From: Mesobaculum littorinae
GTDB lineage: Bacteria; Pseudomonadota; Alphaproteobacteria; Rhodobacterales; Rhodobacteraceae
Length of the DNA stretch: 64,000 bases
Assembly (NCBI RefSeq): GCF_004011175.1
Contig: NZ_RQXX01000004.1
Span: 310,001 to 374,000 of the forward strand
Reading direction: 5' to 3'
Positions within the stretch are counted from its first letter, which is position 1. Each line of letters begins with the position of its first letter. The notes under the pieces were generated by a model. That model did no database searches. It had not been told where the DNA came from and saw only the letters and a list, made by a program, of their open reading frames with translations. Position numbers and translations under genes: made by a program. Shown piece after piece: positions 17,755-26,727 of the stretch.

Positions 17755-19239
17755 ATGGCGCACCGGTGGCTCATCCTCTTCGTTCTTCTGACGGCCTGGG
17801 CCTCGCCCGCGCCGGCGCAGGAGGCCCCCGCCCCCGCGCCCCTTTCCGTCACCGGCGGCCCCTCGGACGCGGCAATCGCCGAAAGGCTGCGCGCGATCAT
17901 CGCCGCGATGGGCCAGACCGGGATCGCGACCTCGGTCGAGGCCGGCGTCGTCACGCTGTCGGGCGACATCGCCGATCCGGCCGTGCGCACCCGGATCGCG
18001 GGCATCGCAGAGCGGCTCGAAGGCGTCGTCGTGGTGGAAAACGGCCTGGCCGTGTCGGACGACGTCGCGCGGCAGATCGACCCGGCGGTCCAGCGATTCC
18101 GCGCGCGCCTGTCCCAGCTGATCGCGCGGTTGCCGCTGCTGGCCGTCGCGGCGGCCGTGCTGGCCGCGCTGGTTGCCCTGGGCATCGTCGTGGGTCGCCT
18201 GCGGTTCTGGGACCGCCTTGCGCCCAACGGCTTTATCGCGGGGATCTACCGGCAGGCCTTTCGCATCGCCTGCGGGATCGCCGGCATCGTCATCGCGCTG
18301 GACCTGCTGGGCGCGGCCGCGCTGCTGGGGACGATCCTCGGCGCGGCGGGGATCGTCGGGCTCGCCATCGGCTTCGCCGTGCGCGACACGGTCGAGAACT
18401 TCGTCGCCTCAGTCATGCTCAGCCTGCGGCAGCCCTTCCGCCCCAACGACCTGGTCGAGATCGAGGGCGACGTGGGCCGGGTCATCCGCCTGACCTCGCG
18501 CGCGACGATCCTGCTGTCGCTCGACGGCAATCACATCCGCATTCCCAATGCGTCGGTCTTCAAGGGGCGGATCGTCAACTACACCCAGAACCCCGCGCGA
18601 CGGTTCAGCTTCGACATCGGCATCGACCCCGACGCGGATCTGGAGGCGACGCGGCGGCTGGCACAGGCGGCGCTGCGCGCCCTGCCCTTCGTGCTGTCCG
18701 AACCCGAAGAGCTGGTGTGGATCGAGAACATCGCCGAATCCGGCGCGATCCTGCGGGTGACGGGGTGGATCGATCAGCGGAAGACCGGGTTCGTCACCGC
18801 CCGCGGCGACGCCATCCGGCTGGTCAAGACAGCGATCGAGGCCGCGGGCGTCGCGATCCCCGACACGACCTACCGCATCCGGCTGGAGGGCACCGCCGCG
18901 CTTCCCCCCGCCGGGGGCCGCCCCGACCCGAAGCGCCCGGGCCCCAAGCATGCCGACCCGAACCGTGCCACGCAGGATGACGATGCCGGGCCACCCGCGG
19001 CCCCCCGGACGCGGGCGCGCACCGGGACCGATGCCCGGCCCGGTTCCGGGGATAGGGGCAGGGACGGGGACAGGGGCGACATGCGGGTACCGGACGCGGC
19101 TGGCCCCCAGGTGGCCCCGCACCCCACGACCCAGACCGGGACGGGCGCGCAGTCCGAGGAAGAGGCCCTGATCCCCCTTGTCGATGCGGAGCGGCGCGAA
19201 AGCGGCGACCTGCTCGCCCCCGACGCGCCGCGCGAATAG
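17755..19239 (+). CDS. BON-domain-containing mechanosensitive channel (MscS family)
   Basis: A 494-residue inner-membrane channel. Residues 1-21 are a signal sequence. Residues 38-101 look like a periplasmic BON domain (VEAGVVTLSGDIADPAVRTRIAGIAERLEGVVVVENGL). Three helices follow (about 124-147, 167-187, 189-210), the last being the glycine/alanine-rich pore helix (GIVGLAIGFAVRDTVENFVAS). The MscS beta domain (NDLVEIEGDVGRVIRLTSRAT, IPNASVFKGRIVNYT) and the C-terminal vestibule come next. From about residue 395 the tail is low-complexity and polar. MscS channels open on membrane tension to release solutes. The BON domain may anchor it to the periplasmic face or to lipid. Confidence 0.88.
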   Translation: MAHRWLILFVLLTAWASPAPAQEAPAPAPLSVTGGPSDAAIAERLRAIIAAMGQTGIATSVEAGVVTLSGDIADPAVRTRIAGIAERLEGVVVVENGLAVSDDVARQIDPAVQRFRARLSQLIARLPLLAVAAAVLAALVALGIVVGRLRFWDRLAPNGFIAGIYRQAFRIACGIAGIVIALDLLGAAALLGTILGAAGIVGLAIGFAVRDTVENFVASVMLSLRQPFRPNDLVEIEGDVGRVIRLTSRATILLSLDGNHIRIPNASVFKGRIVNYTQNPARRFSFDIGIDPDADLEATRRLAQAALRALPFVLSEPEELVWIENIAESGAILRVTGWIDQRKTGFVTARGDAIRLVKTAIEAAGVAIPDTTYRIRLEGTAALPPAGGRPDPKRPGPKHADPNRATQDDDAGPPAAPRTRARTGTDARPGSGDRGRDGDRGDMRVPDAAGPQVAPHPTTQTGTGAQSEEEALIPLVDAERRESGDLLAPDAPRE

Positions 19240-19241
19240 CG

Positions 19242-19272
19242 GCGGGCTCCGGGGGCCTCTTGCCCCGCCCGC
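19242..19272. terminator. Possible bidirectional terminator between the MscS and yegD genes
   Basis: GCGGGC ... GCCCGC with an inner GGGG/CCCC pairing, starting three bases after the channel gene stop and before the convergent yegD stop. No T-tract is present, so intrinsic termination is uncertain. The rest of the gap holds two near-copies of a CCCGCCCT(G/A)GCTCCG unit. Confidence 0.35.
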
Positions 19273-19303
19273 TCTGGTCCCACCCGCCCTGGCTCCGCCC
19301 GCC

Positions 19304-20536
19304 CTAGCTCCGGCCGGACGCGATGGCGAGGCCGTGCGCCACGGCGGTGAAGACCTCGCTGAACTCGTGGCGGGCGCGGGGCAGCGCCGCGGTCATGGTG
19401 TCGGACACCATCGTCATCAGGCTGGACCCGCCGACATAGATCACCCGGTCGATCGCCTCGGGCGCAACGCCTGCAAGGTCCAGCGTGACCTGCAACCCCT
19501 CGGACAGATCGCGGGCGTAGGCCGCGAGGCTTTCGGCCACCTGCCCGGCGCTCAGCGGCTGGGCGAGCCCCGGCTCGATCTCGCCCAGCGCGATCCGCCC
19601 GACCTGTCCATCGCGGTTGACGTCGATCTTGCCGGCCTCGACCGCGAAGGCCAGATCATGGCCCAGCTCGTCCTCAAGGATCGTCGCGAGACGCGCGAAC
19701 TTTTCGGGCTCGGTCGCCAGCTTCTCCATCTCGGCGACCTGGCGGCGGGTCTGCGGCGTATAGAGAAAGGGGATCTTCTCCCACGTCGCGAGGTCGTTGT
19801 AGATCGCCAGCGGCACCGGAGACAGGCCATCGCCCATCACCTTGCGCAGCGACGACCCCTTGCCCATCAGCGGCATCACGTGATCGAAACTGATCGACCG
19901 GTCGAAATCGGTGCCGCCGATGCGCACGCCGTGGTTGGCGAGGATCGCGACCTCGCCCGACCGGAAGACGGAAAAATCCGAGGTGCCGCCGCCGATATCG
20001 ACGACGACCCCCAGCTCGCCCGGACGGTCCAGGGCGTTGGTGGCGATGGCGGCGGCCTCGGGTTCGGCGAGAAAGTCGACCTGCGCGAACCCCGCAGCAA
20101 GGTAGCAGGCGCGCAGGTCCTCCTCGGCCTGCCCTTCGCGCGGATCGCCGGGGCGGTGGAAGAAAACCGGGCGACCGGACAGCGCGCGGTCGAAGACCAG
20201 CCCCGTCTCGCGCTCGGCCTGCTCCTTGATCATCCGCAGGAACCGGGCAATCAGGTCGACGAAGGTGACGCGGTCGTTCAGAAGCTGGCGCTTCTCGTGC
20301 ATGAGAGACGTGCCCAGCACCCGTTTCAGCGCCCGCATGTAGCGCCCCTCGTCCCCGCGCAGAAGCGCGTCGTTCGCGGGGCGCCCCAGCAGGGTCCGGC
20401 GCGCCTCGTAATCGAGGAACAGCGCCGTCGGCGTCGTCGTATCCCCGTCGAAGCCGATCAGCCGCGGTACGCCGTCGACCGCGAAGCCCGCCGCGGAGTT
20501 CGAGGTGCCGAAATCGATCCCGAGCGTGCGTGCCAT
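19304..20536 (-). CDS. yegD: Hsp70-family protein, YegD-like
   Basis: A 410-residue actin-fold ATPase of the Hsp70 superfamily that lacks the DnaK substrate-binding lid domain. Phosphate-1 motif LGIDFGTSNSA is at residues 5-15, the phosphate-2 motif VVVDIGGGTSDFSVF is near 170-185, and the adenosine motif VIYVGGSSLM is near 357-366. YegD proteins are about 450 residues; this one is a little shorter. The cellular role of the family is poorly defined (a chaperone-like ATPase). It stands alone, convergent with the MscS gene and divergent from oppA. Confidence 0.88.
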   Translation of the reverse strand: MARTLGIDFGTSNSAAGFAVDGVPRLIGFDGDTTTPTALFLDYEARRTLLGRPANDALLRGDEGRYMRALKRVLGTSLMHEKRQLLNDRVTFVDLIARFLRMIKEQAERETGLVFDRALSGRPVFFHRPGDPREGQAEEDLRACYLAAGFAQVDFLAEPEAAAIATNALDRPGELGVVVDIGGGTSDFSVFRSGEVAILANHGVRIGGTDFDRSISFDHVMPLMGKGSSLRKVMGDGLSPVPLAIYNDLATWEKIPFLYTPQTRRQVAEMEKLATEPEKFARLATILEDELGHDLAFAVEAGKIDVNRDGQVGRIALGEIEPGLAQPLSAGQVAESLAAYARDLSEGLQVTLDLAGVAPEAIDRVIYVGGSSLMTMVSDTMTAALPRARHEFSEVFTAVAHGLAIASGRS

Positions 20537-21047
20537 TCCAAGACCCCCTGCGTGAAAGCAGGCGAGCTACGATTACCCGGGGGCCGGGTCAAGATCCCGG
20601 GGGGCGCCCCCCGCACGCACGGCCCCGGCCGCGCGGGCCGCGACATATCGCCCCCGGGGCATGTTCGTATGCAATGAGGCCGCGACCCATGGGGCGCGTC
20701 GGCCCTCGAGCAGCGCCCTGGCCGCAGCGTCCCGACAAGGGCCCCTCGCGGCGCGTCGCTCACGGCCGCATCACCGATCCGTTACGCAACGTCGAACGTC
20801 TTCCGCTTGCGCCATTGGTGCGGATCGCACTACCCCGCGCGTCGGGCCGCGTCTTCGAACGCATCCCGCAGCGTGTCATGACGGGGCGATGGCCCTGAGC
20901 CCGACACCGTCGCACGTCCCTTGGCGGACCCCATCGGCACAAAGCCGCCGCCTTTTGATGACGCAAGGCGCATTCTTGCATGTGGCCGCGTGTTCCGTTT
21001 GGATGAATACAATCATAACACGTACCCCCAACATACGGAGAGCCCTC
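20537..21047. other. Intergenic region between yegD and oppA
   Basis: 511 bases of divergent upstream sequence. Open frames here on both strands look like shadows of GC-rich DNA. A 16-bp perfect GC palindrome lies at 20598-20613. The 60 bases before oppA turn AT-rich and hold a TACAAT -10-like hexamer at 21008-21013 without a convincing -35 partner. I see no other structure. Confidence 0.5.
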
Positions 21048-22664
21048 ATGAAACTTCGAACGACACTCGCCACCTCGGCCCTGGTCCTGGGCCTGGCCCT
21101 GCAGGCGCAGGCGGCGGACGTGCCCGAAGGCGTGACGCTGGCGGACGACCAGACCTATACCTTCTGGCTTCTCGACGCGATCAAGTCGATGGACCCGCAG
21201 CTGAACACCGACGTCGAAGGCTCGGACGTGCTGCGCAACCTCTTCGAAGGGCTCTACAACGAAGACGGCAACGGCGAGCTGGTGCCGGGCGTGGCGCTGG
21301 ATCACGAGGTGTCCGAGGACGGCAAGACCTACACCTTCAACCTGCGCGACGATGCCAAGTGGTCGAACGGCGAACCGGTGACGGCGGGCGATTTCGTCTA
21401 CGCCTGGCGCCGTCTGGCCGACCCGGCCACCGCCTCGGAATACGCGTGGTACATGGAGCTGATGCAGGTCGAGAACGCGCCCGAGATCATCGCCGGCGAG
21501 ATGGACCCCGAAGAGCTGGGCGTGCGGGCGGTCGACGACCACACGCTCGAGGTCAAGATCAGCACGCCGCTGCCCTACTTCCCGCAGATGTTGGTGCACG
21601 GCTCGACCTTCCCGGTCCTGCAAAGCGTGATCGAGGAGAATGGCGACGACTGGACCGATGCCGGCACGCTGGTCGGCAACGGCGCCTACACGCTGACCGA
21701 ACACCAGCTGGGCGAACGCGTCGTGATGGAGAAGACCGACACCTACTGGGATGCCGACAACGTCGTGATTGAGACGCTGACCGCGCTCACCATCAACGAC
21801 ATCAATCAGGGCCTCACCCGGTATCTGGCGGGCGAGCTGGACCGCGTGGACATCCCCGCCGGTCAATATCCGCGCCTGGCCGAGGAGTATCCCGATCAGG
21901 CGGTCTCGACCCCCTACAACTGCTCGTACATCTACATGCTGAACGTGGGTGAGAAGGGCCCCGAGGCGCTGAAGGACGCGCGCGTGCGCAAGGCGCTGGC
22001 CTACGCCATCGACCGCGACATCATCGTCGAGCGGATCCTGCAGGGCGGCCAGAAGCCGGCCTACAACTGGACCCACTGGGCGATCGCCGATTTCGAACGT
22101 CCCGAGGTCGAATGGGCCGACGAGATGGATCAGGCGCAGCGGATCGAAAAGGCCAAGGAGCTGCTTGAAGAGGCCGGCTACGGCCCCGACAACCCGGTAA
22201 ACCTCAGCCTGCAGTACAACACCTCGGAAGATCACAAGAAGATCGCCATCGCCGCGTCGCAGATGCTCAAGCAGATCGGCGTGAACATCACGCTCGACAA
22301 CTACGAGTGGAAGATCCACACCGACCGGATGCAGAACCAGGACTTCGACATGGCGCGCTACGCGTGGTGCGGGGACTACAACGAGGCGTCGACCTATCTC
22401 GACCTCATGACCTCGTATTCGGGCCACAACAACGGCGAGTTCTTCAACGACGAATACGATCAGGTGATGGCCGACAGCAAGACCGCAGAGAACCCGCTGG
22501 AGATGTACCAGGAGGCCGAGCGCATCCTGGCCGAGGAAATGCCGATCATCCCGATCTACCACTACGCCAACGTCGACATGATCAACGCCAACATCGAAGG
22601 CCTGCCCGAGAACAACGTGAACAACACGTGGTACGGCAAGGACATCTACCGCACGGCCGAATAA
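21048..22664 (+). CDS. oppA: Peptide ABC transporter substrate-binding protein OppA
   Basis: A 538-residue periplasmic peptide-binding protein (family 5). Residues 1-22 are a signal peptide. Diagnostic blocks are SMDPQLNTDVEGSDVLRNLFEGLYN, EDGKTYTFNLRDDAKWSNGEPVTAGDFVYAWRR, the central ALKDARVRKALAYAIDRDII, and the C-terminal RILAEEMPIIPIYHYANVDM, all typical of OppA/MppA rather than DppA. ATG 21048 is chosen for its signal peptide and GGAG site; the open frame upstream is not coding. It is the first gene of oppABCDF and is separated from oppB by a strong hairpin that should keep its transcript abundant. Confidence 0.95.
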   Translation: MKLRTTLATSALVLGLALQAQAADVPEGVTLADDQTYTFWLLDAIKSMDPQLNTDVEGSDVLRNLFEGLYNEDGNGELVPGVALDHEVSEDGKTYTFNLRDDAKWSNGEPVTAGDFVYAWRRLADPATASEYAWYMELMQVENAPEIIAGEMDPEELGVRAVDDHTLEVKISTPLPYFPQMLVHGSTFPVLQSVIEENGDDWTDAGTLVGNGAYTLTEHQLGERVVMEKTDTYWDADNVVIETLTALTINDINQGLTRYLAGELDRVDIPAGQYPRLAEEYPDQAVSTPYNCSYIYMLNVGEKGPEALKDARVRKALAYAIDRDIIVERILQGGQKPAYNWTHWAIADFERPEVEWADEMDQAQRIEKAKELLEEAGYGPDNPVNLSLQYNTSEDHKKIAIAASQMLKQIGVNITLDNYEWKIHTDRMQNQDFDMARYAWCGDYNEASTYLDLMTSYSGHNNGEFFNDEYDQVMADSKTAENPLEMYQEAERILAEEMPIIPIYHYANVDMINANIEGLPENNVNNTWYGKDIYRTAE

Positions 22665-22672
22665 CCGGCCCC

Positions 22673-22711
22673 GGGCGGGCAGCCTGCCTTCAAGGCACGG
22701 GCTGCCCGCCC
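22673..22711 (+). other. Strong intercistronic hairpin between oppA and oppB
   Basis: A 12-bp perfect stem (22673-22684 with 22700-22711) carries an inner 5-bp stem (22685-22689 with 22693-22697) and a TCA loop, with only a two-base bulge. It sits nine bases after the oppA stop. No T-run follows, so read-through into oppB is expected. It fits a 3' mRNA stabiliser that lets the binding protein outnumber the membrane subunits. Confidence 0.8.
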
Positions 22712-22761
22712 CCCTACCCGTCTCGACCCTGCCCCTCTGACCCTGTTCCGGGAGCGACCGT

Positions 22762-23679
22762 TTGCTCAGTTACATCCTCAAGCGTCTTGCCATCGCGATA
22801 CCGACGCTGTTGCTGCTGATCATCATTTCCTTCGTGTTGATGCATTCCGCACCCGGCGGCCCCTTCACCGCGGAGCGCGAGCTGCCGCCCCAGGTGCTGG
22901 CCAACCTCAACGAGAAATACGGGCTCTCCGATCCGCTGTGGATGCAGGTGGGCAACTACGTCTGGGGCATCGTCACCGCCTTCGATTTCGGGCCCAGCTT
23001 CGTCTACAAGGACCGCACGGTGAACGAGATCATCGCGCAGGGCTTCCCGATCACGCTGACCTACGGTCTTCTGTCCTTTGCGATCGCGGTGCTCGTGGGC
23101 GTCAGCCTGGGCGTGGCGGCGGCGACGCGGCACAACTCGCCGCTGGACTACGCGGCGGTGGGCGTGTCGATCGGCGCGCAGGTCCTGCCGAACTTCGTCA
23201 TGGCGCCGATCCTGGTGCTGATCTTCACGCTGTGGCTGCGATGGCTGCCCGGCGGCGGCTGGCAGGGGCCGGAATACTGGATCATGCCGGTGATCGCGCT
23301 CTCGACCTCCTTCATGGCGTCGATCGCGCGGATCACGCGGTCCTCGATGCTCGAGGTGCTGACCTCGAACCACATCCGCACCGCCCGGGCCAAGGGCCTG
23401 CCCGAGCGCAAGGTCATCCTGCGCCATGCGCTGAAACCGGCGATGCTGCCCGTGATCTCGTACCTAGGCCCCGCCTTCGTGGCGATGATCACCGGGTCGG
23501 TCGTGGTCGACATCTATTTTTCCACCGGCGGCATCGGCAAGGCCTTCGTCGACAGCGCCCTGAACCGCGATTACGCGGTGATGATGGGGGTCACGATCCT
23601 GGTGGGGGCGCTGACCATCTTCTTCAACCTCGTGGTCGACATCCTTTACGGATGGATCGACCCCAAGATCCGGTACTGA
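22762..23679 (+). CDS. oppB: Peptide ABC transporter permease OppB
   Basis: A 305-residue inner-membrane permease with six helices. It starts with TTG at 22762, preceded by GGGAG, and reads MLSYILKRLAIAIPTLLLLIIISF, the standard OppB opening. Later blocks are HSAPGGPFTAERELPPQVLANLNEKYGL, GPSFVYKDRTVNEII and the EAA loop (RTARAKGLPERKVILRHALKPAMLPV). It heterodimerises with OppC, whose gene begins one base after its stop. The rare TTG start together with the upstream hairpin should lower its expression relative to oppA. Confidence 0.95.
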   Translation: MLSYILKRLAIAIPTLLLLIIISFVLMHSAPGGPFTAERELPPQVLANLNEKYGLSDPLWMQVGNYVWGIVTAFDFGPSFVYKDRTVNEIIAQGFPITLTYGLLSFAIAVLVGVSLGVAAATRHNSPLDYAAVGVSIGAQVLPNFVMAPILVLIFTLWLRWLPGGGWQGPEYWIMPVIALSTSFMASIARITRSSMLEVLTSNHIRTARAKGLPERKVILRHALKPAMLPVISYLGPAFVAMITGSVVVDIYFSTGGIGKAFVDSALNRDYAVMMGVTILVGALTIFFNLVVDILYGWIDPKIRY

Positions 23680-23680
23680 C

Positions 23681-24595
23681 ATGGCAATGACATCCGAACA
23701 GGCCGTCGAAGCCACCGCGCTTGCCGGGAAGGGCCGGTCGCCCTGGGCCGACGCGCGCCGCCGCTTCTTCCGCAACAAGGCCGCCATGGTCGGGCTGGCG
23801 ATCCTCGCCTTCGTGGCGCTTTTCGCGGTGTTCGGCGATTTCCTGTCGCAGTGGTCGAACGAGGAACTCGACTACAACGTCATGGGCCAGATCGCGCAGG
23901 AGGGCGGGCCGTCGATCGAGAACGGGCACTATTTCGGCACCGACGACCTGGGCCGCGACCTGTTCGCGCGGACGGTGCAGGGCACCCAGATCAGCCTTGC
24001 CGTGGGCCTCGTGGGGGCGCTGATCGCCTGCGTCGTCGGCACGCTTTACGGCGCGGTCGCGGGATACGTGGGCGGGCGCACCGACAACATCATGATGCGG
24101 ATCGTCGATATCTTCATGGCGATCCCCTACATGTTCGTCCTGATCCTGCTGCTGGTGATGTACGGCCGGTCGATCACCATCCTCTTCGCGGGCGTCGGCC
24201 TGATCTCGTGGATGGAGATGGCGCGGATCGTGCGCGGCCAGACGCTGACCATCAAGGGCCGCGAATTCGTCGAGGCGGCGCGTGCCACCGGCGTGTCGGC
24301 GCCGGTGATCATCCTGCGCCACATCGTGCCCAACCTTCTGGGCGTCATCGCCGTCTATGCCACGCTGCTGGTGCCGCTGATGATCCTGACGGAAAGCTTC
24401 ATCTCCTTCCTCGGCCTCGGCGTGCAGGAGCCGCTGACCTCGCTGGGGGCGCTGATCTCGGAAGGTGCGGGCACGATCGCCTATGGCACCACGTGGCAGC
24501 TTGGCTTCCCCCTCCTTTTCTTCTGTCTCACGCTGTTCGGCCTGTTCTTCGTCGGCGACGGCCTGCGTGACGCGCTCGACCCCAAGGATCGCTGA
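23681..24595 (+). CDS. oppC: Peptide ABC transporter permease OppC
   Basis: A 304-residue permease partner of OppB. A polar N-terminal tail (about 25 residues) with PWADARRRFFRNKAAMVGLAILAF opens the first helix. The periplasmic HYFGTDDLGRDLFART motif is diagnostic of OppC/DppC. The EAA loop reads EFVEAARATGVSAPVIILRHIVPN, and it ends with a FFVGDGLRDALDPK motif, as the family does. Its stop overlaps the oppD start by one base (TGATG). Confidence 0.95.
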   Translation: MAMTSEQAVEATALAGKGRSPWADARRRFFRNKAAMVGLAILAFVALFAVFGDFLSQWSNEELDYNVMGQIAQEGGPSIENGHYFGTDDLGRDLFARTVQGTQISLAVGLVGALIACVVGTLYGAVAGYVGGRTDNIMMRIVDIFMAIPYMFVLILLLVMYGRSITILFAGVGLISWMEMARIVRGQTLTIKGREFVEAARATGVSAPVIILRHIVPNLLGVIAVYATLLVPLMILTESFISFLGLGVQEPLTSLGALISEGAGTIAYGTTWQLGFPLLFFCLTLFGLFFVGDGLRDALDPKDR

Positions 24596-25563
24596 TGTCG
24601 CTTCTGCAGATCGATAACCTCTCCGTCACCTTCGACGGCGAAGACGGGCCGGTGCACGCGGTCAACGACCTTTCTCTTGCCATCGACCGGGGCGAGACGC
24701 TGGGCATCGTCGGCGAAAGCGGATCCGGCAAGTCGCAGACCGCCTTTTCCATCATGGGCCTTCTGGCGCCGAACGGTCGCACCGACGGATCGGTCCGCTT
24801 CGACGGGCAGGAGTTGCTGGGCGCGAAGCCCAAGGACCTGAACAAGATCCGCGCCAAGCGGATCGCGATGATCTTTCAGGACCCGATGACATCGCTCAAT
24901 CCCTACATGCGGATTTCCAACCAGATGACCGAGGTGCTGACCCTGCACCAGGGCCTGTCGAAGAAGGAAGCGCTGGCGGAATCGGTTCGCATGCTGGACG
25001 CGGTGAAGATCCCCGCCGCGAAGGAACGGGTGAACCTGTTCCCGCATGAATTCTCGGGCGGGATGCGGCAGCGCGTGATGATCGCCATGTCACTGCTGTG
25101 CCAACCCGACCTGCTGATCGCCGACGAACCGACGACCGCGCTGGACGTGACCGTGCAGGCGCAGATCATGGACCTTCTGGGCGATCTGCAGCGCGATTTC
25201 GGCATGGCCACGATCCTGATCACCCATGACCTGGGCGTCGTCGCGGGATTCTGCGAACGCGTGCTGGTCATGTATGGCGGCCGGGTGATGGAGGAAGGCC
25301 CGACCGAGCCTCTCTTTGCCGAGCCGACGCACCCCTATACCCGGGGCCTGCTGGCGGCGGTCCCGCGCGTCGACGACGTCGATGCCGCGATGAAGGCCAT
25401 TCCCGGCAACCCGCCCAACATGGCCGCACCGCCGGAAGGCTGCCCCTTCCGTCCGCGCTGCGGCTTCGCGGGCGAGGATTGCCGCGTGATGCCGCCGCTC
25501 AGCCCCTTTGCGCAGGGCCGCGCCCGCGCCTGCCACCGCCCCATCGCGGAGGTCACCGCATGA
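24595..25563 (+). CDS. oppD: Peptide ABC transporter ATP-binding protein OppD
   Basis: A 322-residue ATPase. Walker A GESGSGKS is at residues 40-47, the signature FSGGMRQR follows, Walker B LLIADEPTTALDVT comes next, then THDLGVVAGFCERV. The C-terminal extension carries the conserved cysteine cluster (CPFRPRCGFAGEDC) found in OppD/DppD, thought to hold an iron-sulfur cluster or to stabilise the regulatory domain. It overlaps oppC by one base and oppF by four. Confidence 0.95.
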   Translation: MSLLQIDNLSVTFDGEDGPVHAVNDLSLAIDRGETLGIVGESGSGKSQTAFSIMGLLAPNGRTDGSVRFDGQELLGAKPKDLNKIRAKRIAMIFQDPMTSLNPYMRISNQMTEVLTLHQGLSKKEALAESVRMLDAVKIPAAKERVNLFPHEFSGGMRQRVMIAMSLLCQPDLLIADEPTTALDVTVQAQIMDLLGDLQRDFGMATILITHDLGVVAGFCERVLVMYGGRVMEEGPTEPLFAEPTHPYTRGLLAAVPRVDDVDAAMKAIPGNPPNMAAPPEGCPFRPRCGFAGEDCRVMPPLSPFAQGRARACHRPIAEVTA

Positions 25564-26558
25564 GCCCGCTTCTCTCTGTCCGCGACCTGCACGTGCGGTT
25601 TCCGATCATCCGCGCGGGCGACATGCCCTGGACCAAGCCGCGCATCCTGCATGCGGTCAACGGCGTCGATTTCGAGCTCGAGGCCGGCCAGACGCTGGGC
25701 GTCGTCGGCGAATCCGGTTGCGGCAAGTCGACACTGGCCCGCGGGCTGATCCAGATGGTGCCGGCCACGGGGCAGGTGATGTGGCGGGGCGAAACCGACC
25801 TTCTGTCGTTGAGCCCGCGGCAGATGAAGCCCTATCGCTCGGAAATCCAGATGGTCTTTCAGGATCCGCTGGCCTCGCTCAACCCGCGCATGACCCTCGG
25901 GCAGATCATCGCCGAGCCGCTGTCGACGCACCGCCCCGACATCCCCGCGAAGGAACGTCGCCAGCGCGTCGCCGGGATGATGGAGCGGGTGGGCCTGCTG
26001 CCGCAGATGATCAACCGCTACCCGCACGAGTTCTCGGGCGGTCAGTGCCAGCGCATCGGCATTGCCCGCGCGCTGATCGTCGAGCCCAAGCTGCTGATCT
26101 GCGACGAACCCGTGTCGGCGCTGGACGTGTCGATCCAGGCGCAGGTGATCGAGCTGCTGAAGGAACTTCAGCGCGATCTGGGGCTGGCGATGATCTTCAT
26201 CGCGCACGACCTCAGCGTGGTAAAGAACATCTCGGACGAGGTGATGGTGCTCTACCTCGGGCGGATCATGGAAAAGGCCCCGAAGGCCCGACTGTACGAC
26301 GATCCGCAGCATCCCTACACGCAGGCCCTGCTGTCGGCGGTGCCGATCCCCGATCCGGTGGCCGAGCGGGCCAAGCGCATCGTGCCGATGACGGGCGACA
26401 TGCCGTCGCCGATGAACCCGCCGTCGGGCTGCGTCTTCCGCGGGCGCTGCCCGCGCGCGCAGGACGACTGCGCCCGGACCGTACCGCAGCCCGAGGGCGA
26501 CGCGCATCGCGTGGCCTGCCTGCACCCCGGCCCCCTGTCCGCCGCCGAAATGGCCTGA
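25560..26558 (+). CDS. oppF: Peptide ABC transporter ATP-binding protein OppF
   Basis: A 332-residue ATPase that pairs with OppD. Walker A GESGCGKS is at residues 50-57, LNPRMTLGQIIAEPL is an OppF marker, the signature is FSGGQCQR, Walker B LLICDEPVSALDVS. The C-terminal cysteine cluster (CVFRGRCPRAQDDC) matches that of OppD. ATG 25560 overlaps the oppD stop (ATGA); an upstream open frame is inside oppD. It is the last gene of the operon and is followed by a GC hairpin at 26598-26619. Confidence 0.95.
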   Translation: MSPLLSVRDLHVRFPIIRAGDMPWTKPRILHAVNGVDFELEAGQTLGVVGESGCGKSTLARGLIQMVPATGQVMWRGETDLLSLSPRQMKPYRSEIQMVFQDPLASLNPRMTLGQIIAEPLSTHRPDIPAKERRQRVAGMMERVGLLPQMINRYPHEFSGGQCQRIGIARALIVEPKLLICDEPVSALDVSIQAQVIELLKELQRDLGLAMIFIAHDLSVVKNISDEVMVLYLGRIMEKAPKARLYDDPQHPYTQALLSAVPIPDPVAERAKRIVPMTGDMPSPMNPPSGCVFRGRCPRAQDDCARTVPQPEGDAHRVACLHPGPLSAAEMA

Positions 26559-26597
26559 CGGCAGCTTCCGTCTCCGGCCACCTTCTCCGGTGACGCG

Positions 26598-26619
26598 CGC
26601 CCGGGCCGGCGCCCGGGCG
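26598..26619. terminator. GC hairpin downstream of oppF
   Basis: CGCCCGGGC-CGGC-GCCCGGGCG, a 9-bp perfect stem with a four-base loop, 39 bases after the oppF stop in the convergent gap before the RTX gene. It has no T-run. The same GCCCGGGC core appears in the hairpin at 45409-45434, also behind a gene end. Confidence 0.5.
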
Positions 26620-26727
26620 ACAGCGTCAGGTCGTGCGATCGCTGGTGCGCGCCAGAGACGGCGGCATGCGGGACGCAGGCGCGGGCGCGGCAAGATCCGG
26701 CTGCCTTCGGTCCCACGCCCGGGGTGG

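Noticed and set aside
20661-21047. Upstream extension of the oppA frame by 129 codons
   Set aside because: It is Arg/Ser-rich, has no ribosome site, and would bury the clear signal peptide starting at 21048.
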